10,713 bases of DNA from CAYFSC01 sp964345695. GTDB lineage: Bacteria > Bacteroidota > Rhodothermia > Rhodothermales > Salinibacteraceae. Both the position numbers and the translations under genes were made by a program. Location: assembly GCA_964345695.1 (NCBI GenBank), contig CAYFSC010000107.1, positions 1 through 10,713 on the forward strand. The letters are read 5' to 3'. The notes beneath the pieces were generated by a model, which was given only the letters and a program-made list of their open reading frames with translations, had not been told where the DNA came from and did no database searches. Shown here one piece after another: positions 6,473-10,713 of the stretch. Each line of letters starts with the position of its first letter. The stretch's first letter is position 1.

Positions 6473-7330
6473 TTACAATGCCGCGAGCGACCGGCGATTC
6501 GTCACTTCGACCCGTTGGTCGGAGCGGGTGAGGCCCGCTACGGCGGTGTCTGGATCGTGCTCGAAAAACAACTGCCAGTCCTCGTCCACAGCGGACTGCA
6601 AAAAGTCTGCCTTCTCCTCCATCGTCACGAGCGGACGGATGTCGTAGGCCATCGTCCACGCCGAAGCCAGGTGGTGGGTCGTGGGCAGAAGATCGGCGAC
6701 GTAGACCAGTGTGCGCTCCGCGTCCGAAATCTTGACAATCTGCTGCGAATCGGTGTGGCCGTTCGCGAGCATCAAGTCGATTCCCGGAGCGAGGGGGCCG
6801 GGGCCGTCCACACGATGGAGTTGCCCGGCCGCCTCGATCGGCAGAAAGGTCTCCTGCAGGAAGGATCCTTTTTCCTTTGGGTTGGCCGTGGTCGCCCATT
6901 CCCAGTGCGCGGCCTGGACGTGGTACGTGGCATTGGGAAACGTGGGAGTCCGGGTTTCCCCGTTCCCACGGGTCGCACCGCCGCAGTGGTCAAAGTGCAG
7001 ATGAGTCAGGATGACGTCGGTAACGTCTTCGCGGCGGAATCCATGAGCCTGCAGGGAGCCCTTAAGCGTGGCCCCCTCGTGGTCGACCGCGTAGATGTCT
7101 TCGTACTTGGTGTTGGCGAAGGTATCCCCGATCCCGGTGTCGACGAGAAAGAGGCGGTCGGATCCTTCGAGAAGCAGACAGCGCATGTGCAGCGGAATCC
7201 GGTTCTGCGCATCTGGCGCAATCCGTGAAGACCAGAGGGGCTTGGGCACGATCCCAAACATGGCCCCTCCATCGAGGCCAAAGCGCCCGGTCTCCACCGT
7301 GTACAGCGTGTACGGACCGATTTGAGTCAT
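6473..7330 (-). CDS. Metallo-beta-lactamase-fold hydrolase, quorum-quenching lactonase-like
   Basis: This 285-residue binuclear-metal hydrolase carries the full set of metal ligands: HLHFDH (H110, H112, D114, H115), H192 in GHTDSQ, the bridging D213 in VADLLPT and H258 in FEHDP. The N-terminal half, with GGAMFGIVPKPLW (21-33) and LFLVDTGIGD (60-69), resembles the YtnP/AHL-lactonase branch, which opens the ring of acyl-homoserine lactones or related lactones. The true substrate cannot be told from sequence. No signal peptide is present, so it should be cytosolic. The frame extends upstream to 7408, but the added 26 residues are Arg/Pro-rich and unlike a domain, so I chose the ATG at 7330. It is 268 bases from the LON-domain gene upstream, and I found no clear promoter or terminator in that space. 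Confidence 0.9.
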   Translation of the reverse strand: MTQIGPYTLYTVETGRFGLDGGAMFGIVPKPLWSSRIAPDAQNRIPLHMRCLLLEGSDRLFLVDTGIGDTFANTKYEDIYAVDHEGATLKGSLQAHGFRREDVTDVILTHLHFDHCGGATRGNGETRTPTFPNATYHVQAAHWEWATTANPKEKGSFLQETFLPIEAAGQLHRVDGPGPLAPGIDLMLANGHTDSQQIVKISDAERTLVYVADLLPTTHHLASAWTMAYDIRPLVTMEEKADFLQSAVDEDWQLFFEHDPDTAVAGLTRSDQRVEVTNRRSLAAL

Positions 7331-7598
7331 TGCCAAGGAGCTGTGAGTTGGGCGTTGTGGATCGCGGGACGTTAACTTCGGGAGACGCCCCCAGAAAATC
7401 CACGACATCCACTGCCTTCCGTGGCAATCGGGCGTTGAAATTCAGATCAGGAGTTGGAATTGGTTGGCCTCCGTCCGACGGGCTGCGCTTGAAAAGCGGG
7501 GCAGAATGGTGCCGGGAAGCGGAGGCGCAATCCCACTGGCGGCGGCACGGTGTCGTTACACGGCGCTCCTGCCTTCCTCTTCCGTCTCTCGTGGTTCT

Positions 7599-8234
7599 CT
7601 AAATCTCCTCCGGGGGGAAATTCTTGAAGTGTCCGTTCGACTGGATCCGGCGGCGGACATCGTCCTCCTGCTCGACCTTCGGGATAAGGGACTCGAAATG
7701 GTGGATGAGGTACTCGACGCGTTCGTTCTCGCTGTTGCGGGCGAGCACTTTTTGCTTCTCCTCTGCGTCGAGGCCGGCGTTCTGCGCGAGCATGAATGAG
7801 AGACGATCCACGCCATCATACACGTCGGGGCGCACTGTGCGGCCGGCCAGTTCGAGCAGTTTCATGTGCTGCGTGATGGCCCGCTCCTTGAGCGAGGGGT
7901 CGAGCGTCGGATCATCCTCCAGAAGGGCCACGTCGGCCGTGTAGTAGCTTTTCCGGTCGTGCACCGAGCGGAGCTCGAACCGCTCTTCGCCCTCCACGAC
8001 AATGTCCATGCGCCCATCGTCGTAACGCTTCACGATGCGCTCGATCCGCGCCGTGGTCCCGATGTCAGCCAGCGAGCCCTCGTCGATGAGGACGATGCCG
8101 AAAGCTACATCATGATCCAGGCAGTAGTGGGTCAGATCTTTATAGCGCTCCTCAAAGATGTGTAACGGCAACCGTTCTCCGGGGTAGAGGACCAGCCCCA
8201 GCGGGAAAAGTGGAAGAGAATCAATTGTAGCCAT
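7599..8234 (-). CDS. Stand-alone LON substrate-binding (N-terminal) domain protein
   Basis: The 211-residue protein starts with the LON N-domain signature LPLFPLGLVLYPGERLPLHIFEERY (about 7-31, shown here in full only as family hallmark) and continues with FGIVLID (45-51) and an IERI..VEGEERF beta-rich core. A helical C-terminal half follows. It lacks the AAA+ and protease domains of Lon itself, so it is not a protease. Such single-domain proteins are widespread; they may bind unfolded substrates or act as adaptors, but no reaction is established. It is Asp/Glu-rich and has no signal peptide, so it is cytosolic. The ATG at 8234 directly begins the conserved domain. It follows the symporter gene by 164 bases, which include a foldable leader (8262-8330). 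Confidence 0.9.
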   Translation of the reverse strand: MATIDSLPLFPLGLVLYPGERLPLHIFEERYKDLTHYCLDHDVAFGIVLIDEGSLADIGTTARIERIVKRYDDGRMDIVVEGEERFELRSVHDRKSYYTADVALLEDDPTLDPSLKERAITQHMKLLELAGRTVRPDVYDGVDRLSFMLAQNAGLDAEEKQKVLARNSENERVEYLIHHFESLIPKVEQEDDVRRRIQSNGHFKNFPPEEI

Positions 8235-8261
8235 ACAAAGACAACCAGAAGCTCCATGCGC

Positions 8262-8330
8262 GGGTCGGAGAAGGTAAGCCCCGGGGTTGTAGCAATCTCA
8301 AGCGTTGCGTCTCCGAACCCGACGGGGTTC
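8262..8330 (-). promoter_or_regulatory. Leader region of the LON-domain gene with two mutually exclusive hairpins
   Basis: In the minus-strand RNA, GAACCC (8330-8325) can pair with GGGTTC (8320-8315) across a 4-base loop. The same GGGTTC with the next bases, GGGTTCGGAGA (8320-8310), can instead pair with TCTCCGACCC (8271-8262), leaving one bulged base. The second hairpin ends 27 bases before the ATG. No known riboswitch class was recognised, and whether this RNA is made is not shown. Confidence 0.3.
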
Positions 8331-8373
8331 TTCACTTTCAGCGTACCCGCGGCGACTATTGACGCGCAGTACA

Positions 8374-8399
8374 AAACATGGTCACGAATCGCCATGTTT
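8374..8399 (-). terminator. Stem-loop at the symporter stop codon, possible weak terminator
   Basis: AAACATGG (8399-8392, using the last base of the stop codon) and CCATGTTT (8381-8374) form a perfect 8-pair stem with a 10-base loop, followed by TGTA. The stem is AT-rich and the U run is short. It could be a weak terminator or a 3'-end stabilising structure. Confidence 0.4.
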
Positions 8400-10219
8400 C
8401 ACCCCGCCGTCGGAGAAGACACGGATGTCACAGCGTCGTCGCGTGAGGAACGGACGCGGAACAGCATCACGCCGCCCAAGACGGCGAGTGCCGTCATGGC
8501 GAGCGCCGCGGGCCATCGGAGCAGCAGCGCCCCGCCAACGCCGAACATGGCCCCGAACAGTACACACACCGCGGCCGCAGTGCGCTGCAGACTCCGCCGG
8601 AGCGAAATCACTGGGGCGAGGCCAGTCCGCTCGCGCTGCCGCTGCCACCCGGGCCCGCCGGGTCGCACGGCCCGGTAGAACCGATCGAGGGTCTCCTCGT
8701 CCTCGGGCGGCGTGAGGTACATCACCGTTATCCAGACGACGGTCGTGATGCCGGTAATCACGAACAGGCGCAGGCCGAAATCGCCGATGGTGAGTACGGG
8801 CACGACGGTCGTCAGCATGCCGACGGCGAAGCCGCCCAGCATTGCCGCAAGCTCGGCCCAGGCGTTAATGCGCCACCAGAACCAGCGCAAGATGAGCACG
8901 ACGCCCGGCCCCGTGCCGATGGCGATAACGAGCCGGAAGACCGTCGCCACGCTCTCCGAGAAGAAGGCCGCGAGTCCGCCGAGAACCGTGATGAGAACCG
9001 ATGCCACGCGTCCGGCCACGACCAGTTCGGCCTGGGTCGCCTCCGGATGGATGAAGCGCTGGTAGAGGTCGTTCGTCAGATACGACGCGCCCCAGTTGAT
9101 CTGCGTCGACACGGTGCTCATGAATGCGGCCACGAGCGAGGCCACCACGATGCCAAGCATGCCAGTCGGCAGAAAGTCGATCATCAGTTTCGGATAGCCC
9201 AGTTCCGGATCCTCCATCTCCGGATAGATCACGACCGCCGCGAGGGCCACGAGCACCCAGGGCCACGTCCGCACCACATAGTGCATCACGTTAAAGAACC
9301 AGGCGGCCTTCTCGGCGCTGGCCTCATCGCGGGAGGCCGCGAGGCGCTGGATGAACTCGCCCCCACCATCGGAGCGCCGAAACGTCCACCATTGCACGCC
9401 GACGTAGGCGAAGAAGGTCGTCGCGCTGATGCCGGCGAAGCTGCTCCACCCGATGCCGAGCCATGTCTTGGCGTCGAGCGTGAGCGGGATGAAGGCCAGC
9501 ACGTCGAACTCGGTGTGCTGCTGCGCCTGTGTGACGAGCCCCGACAGGCCGCCGACCTGCGGACTCGAAATGGCAAACCAGGCCACGGCAATGGCACCGA
9601 AGAGCGCCAGAAAGAACTGGAAGAAGTCCGTGGCCACGACGCCCCACAGGCCCGAAAGCCCGGCGTAGAGCAACACCAGAACCGAGATGCCGAGGACCGT
9701 CAGCAGTTTCGGGTCGAGCCCCAGCACCGTGTCGCCTGCCGCAAACCCGAGGGTTTCCCAGATGCCGAGCGCGCCAATCACCTTGACCGCTGCGAGCATC
9801 ATATAACCGATGCCGATGCAGTTGATGGGCACGGCAAACAAGAACGCCTTGATGGCCCGCAACGTGGCCGCCGACCGGCCGCCGTAGCGGATCTCGGTGA
9901 GCTCGGCGTCGGTCACGATTTCGCTGCGCCGCCACAGCCGCGCGAAGATATAGATGAGCGCCACGTGCCCCACCCCGAACGCCCACCATTCCCAGTTGCC
10001 CGCAATCCCGCGGGTGCCCACGACGCCCGCCACGTACAGCGGCGTGTCGACCGAGAACGTTGTCGCGGCCATCGACGTGCCGGCCAGCCACCAGGGCAGC
10101 GACCGCCCCGACACGAAGAAATCTTCCAGCGACCCCGACGCCCGTCGCGACAGATACACACCGACGCCCAGCGCGAGCACCATGTACGCGACCACAATGA
10201 TCCAGTCAAGAAGCTCCAT
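8399..10219 (-). CDS. Sodium:solute symporter family transporter (SSF)
   Basis: This 606-residue inner-membrane transporter of the LeuT-fold SSS family couples sodium entry to solute uptake. Hydrophobic segments appear from about residue 6 to 500. Family motifs include DFFVSGRSLPWWLAG (33-47), the early helix with TSMAATTFSVDTP (48-60), GIGYMMLAAV (136-145) and SLVAAFMSTVSTQINWGASY (361-380). That last stretch carries the small and hydroxyl residues that in relatives form the second sodium site. After about 505 comes a charged linker (RPGGPGWQRQRER) and two further hydrophobic segments (about 548-569 and 571-588), longer than minimal members. The substrate is unknown; sugars, organic acids or osmolytes are all possible, and the neighbours give no hint. 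The frame runs upstream to 10591, but those residues overlap another gene and are not transporter-like, so the ATG at 10219 is chosen. Confidence 0.93.
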   Translation of the reverse strand: MELLDWIIVVAYMVLALGVGVYLSRRASGSLEDFFVSGRSLPWWLAGTSMAATTFSVDTPLYVAGVVGTRGIAGNWEWWAFGVGHVALIYIFARLWRRSEIVTDAELTEIRYGGRSAATLRAIKAFLFAVPINCIGIGYMMLAAVKVIGALGIWETLGFAAGDTVLGLDPKLLTVLGISVLVLLYAGLSGLWGVVATDFFQFFLALFGAIAVAWFAISSPQVGGLSGLVTQAQQHTEFDVLAFIPLTLDAKTWLGIGWSSFAGISATTFFAYVGVQWWTFRRSDGGGEFIQRLAASRDEASAEKAAWFFNVMHYVVRTWPWVLVALAAVVIYPEMEDPELGYPKLMIDFLPTGMLGIVVASLVAAFMSTVSTQINWGASYLTNDLYQRFIHPEATQAELVVAGRVASVLITVLGGLAAFFSESVATVFRLVIAIGTGPGVVLILRWFWWRINAWAELAAMLGGFAVGMLTTVVPVLTIGDFGLRLFVITGITTVVWITVMYLTPPEDEETLDRFYRAVRPGGPGWQRQRERTGLAPVISLRRSLQRTAAAVCVLFGAMFGVGGALLLRWPAALAMTALAVLGGVMLFRVRSSRDDAVTSVSSPTAG

Positions 10220-10258
10220 GAGCGGCGGGAACGACAACGCGGAGAATGCGAACCGCCG

Positions 10259-10266
10259 CAAACCTA
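10259..10266 (-). promoter_or_regulatory. Bacteroidota-type -7 promoter element of the symporter gene
   Basis: TAGGTTTG on the minus strand matches the Bacteroidota consensus TANNTTTG exactly and lies 40-47 bases upstream of the symporter ATG. Transcription would start near 10252, giving a leader of about 33 bases. The expected TTTG about 20 bases further upstream is not present. Confidence 0.5.
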
Positions 10267-10294
10267 GGGCACAGCGAGGATAATGACGAGCGGG

Positions 10295-10317
10295 GAGCGT
10301 GAGGGAACGCGAGCGTG
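10295..10317. repeat. Short direct repeat upstream of the symporter promoter
   Basis: GAGCGTG occurs at 10295-10301 and again at 10311-10317, a 16-base period. It lies roughly 43-65 bases before the predicted transcription start, where activators often bind. With only 7 bases per copy, chance is possible. Confidence 0.3.
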
Positions 10318-10329
10318 GGAGCATCCGCG

Positions 10330-10644
10330 TCACAGAACGGATTGAAACGGGGGTACGACGGCACGCGCGCTGGAATCCCCCACGGCACCGGACTGCTCGA
10401 ACAGGTCCAAATAGGTCTTCACCGCGCTGGGGTAAAAGGTCTGCCGCTCCATTCGTACCACGAGCCGGGCGTAGGCGCCGTGCAGGCACGGATCGAAGGT
10501 GCCGTCGAGTCGCAGCATCGCCATGCCGCTCTGCCACATCTGCTGGGCCTGCTCCGCGTTCTGCGCATCCGCAAAGCACCGTCCAACCCAATACACATAG
10601 GATACGAGCTGGACATGCGCCGCCGACGGAAGCAGCAAGACCAC
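10330..10644 (-). CDS. Small unrecognised protein, TPR-like helical segment, start uncertain
   Basis: The frame ends with TGA at 10330-10332. From the GTG at 10644 it gives 104 residues. It is open further upstream to a TAG at 10705-10707, with no ATG anywhere between. The upstream open part encodes a hydrophobic run (LGVIVIVVLLLPSAA), so a signal peptide or membrane anchor would be complete only with a rarer start such as ATT at 10677. The middle, YWVGRCFADAQNAEQAQQMW (18-37), looks like a TPR-type helix pair, and codon third positions are mostly G or C as in the real genes. The other five frames look like noise. Either it uses an unusual start or it is the 3' remnant of a longer gene broken by the TAG. 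It lies 110 bases upstream of the symporter on the same strand. No function is proposed. Confidence 0.5.
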   Translation of the reverse strand: MVLLLPSAAHVQLVSYVYWVGRCFADAQNAEQAQQMWQSGMAMLRLDGTFDPCLHGAYARLVVRMERQTFYPSAVKTYLDLFEQSGAVGDSSARAVVPPFQSVL

Positions 10645-10713
10645 AATGACGATAACCCCAAGAGGGAAGTCAGAAATGCGTGACGTCCAGATCAGGAGAG
10701 GCTTCTATGTAAA

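Noticed and set aside
7371..7377. CGTTAAC upstream of the metallo-hydrolase as a third TetR operator
   Set aside because: Only the GTTAAC core matches. The other half of the palindrome is absent, and a six-base match is expected by chance.
7331..7408. Longer start for the metallo-hydrolase
   Set aside because: The extra 26 residues are Arg/Pro-rich and not part of the fold; the ATG at 7330 directly precedes family-like sequence.
8132..8395. Minus-strand frame of 87 codons between the symporter and the LON-domain gene
   Set aside because: It begins right after the symporter stop but overlaps the LON-domain gene by about 100 bases in another frame, has less GC-rich third positions than its neighbours, and shows no recognisable motif.
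9047..10267. Plus-strand open frame of 406 codons
   Set aside because: It is antisense to the symporter and extremely rich in Arg, His, Glu and Asp, as expected from reading transmembrane codons backwards.
10220..10591. Longer N-terminus of the symporter
   Set aside because: The added residues are not transporter-like, overlap the small frame at 10330-10644, and contain the likely promoter of the symporter.
1..10713. Search for CRISPR arrays, tRNA or rRNA genes, insertion sequences, toxin-antitoxin or defence genes
   Set aside because: No spaced repeats, cloverleaf-like sequences, transposase motifs or defence-type domains were found on either strand.

Overview
The window reads as chromosomal DNA from a halophilic member of the Bacteroidota/Rhodothermota lineage, close to Salinibacter-type Rhodothermia. 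This placement is an inference. It rests on a PorV-like type IX secretion protein, a perfect Bacteroidota-type -7 element (TAGGTTTG) before one gene, no convincing Shine-Dalgarno sequence before any of the seven confident starts, fairly GC-rich DNA and Asp/Glu-rich cytosolic proteins. Every supported gene lies on the minus strand, so transcription runs from high to low coordinates. The long plus-strand open frames are antisense shadows.

From right to left (order of transcription): 10644-10330 is a small unrecognised, partly TPR-like protein with no ATG. 10219-8399 is a sodium:solute symporter with its own likely promoter. 8234-7599 is a stand-alone LON substrate-binding-domain protein, preceded by a leader that can fold in two exclusive ways. 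7330-6473 is a complete metallo-beta-lactamase-fold hydrolase similar to quorum-quenching lactonases. A 377-base region without a gene follows. 6095-4932 is porV, an outer-membrane beta-barrel of the type IX secretion system, closed by a strong hairpin terminator with a UUCG loop at 4864-4837.

The left half is a fatty-acid degradation module. It holds a TetR-family repressor (4653-4021), a long-chain acyl-CoA synthetase (3967-2063) and a FadN-type 3-hydroxyacyl-CoA dehydrogenase/enoyl-CoA hydratase (1755 to the left edge, truncated). The same near-palindrome (consensus TYAACAGYGTTAACC, two differences in 15 bases) lies just before the repressor gene and again before fadN. This suggests one regulon in which the repressor controls itself, the synthetase and the beta-oxidation enzyme. 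By analogy with acyl-CoA-responsive FadR of Bacillus, acyl-CoA made by the synthetase would lift repression. The signal that lifts it cannot be read from the sequence.

A run of exactly 100 N (1924-2023) interrupts the region between the synthetase and fadN. The same 15 bases abut it on both sides, so the gap is probably an assembly join of two overlapping contig ends, or a collapsed repeat. No tRNA, rRNA, CRISPR array, insertion sequence or phage gene was seen. The window looks like an ordinary core-genome stretch. Its most interesting content is the candidate fatty-acid regulon and some leader-RNA structures, not a clearly new system.
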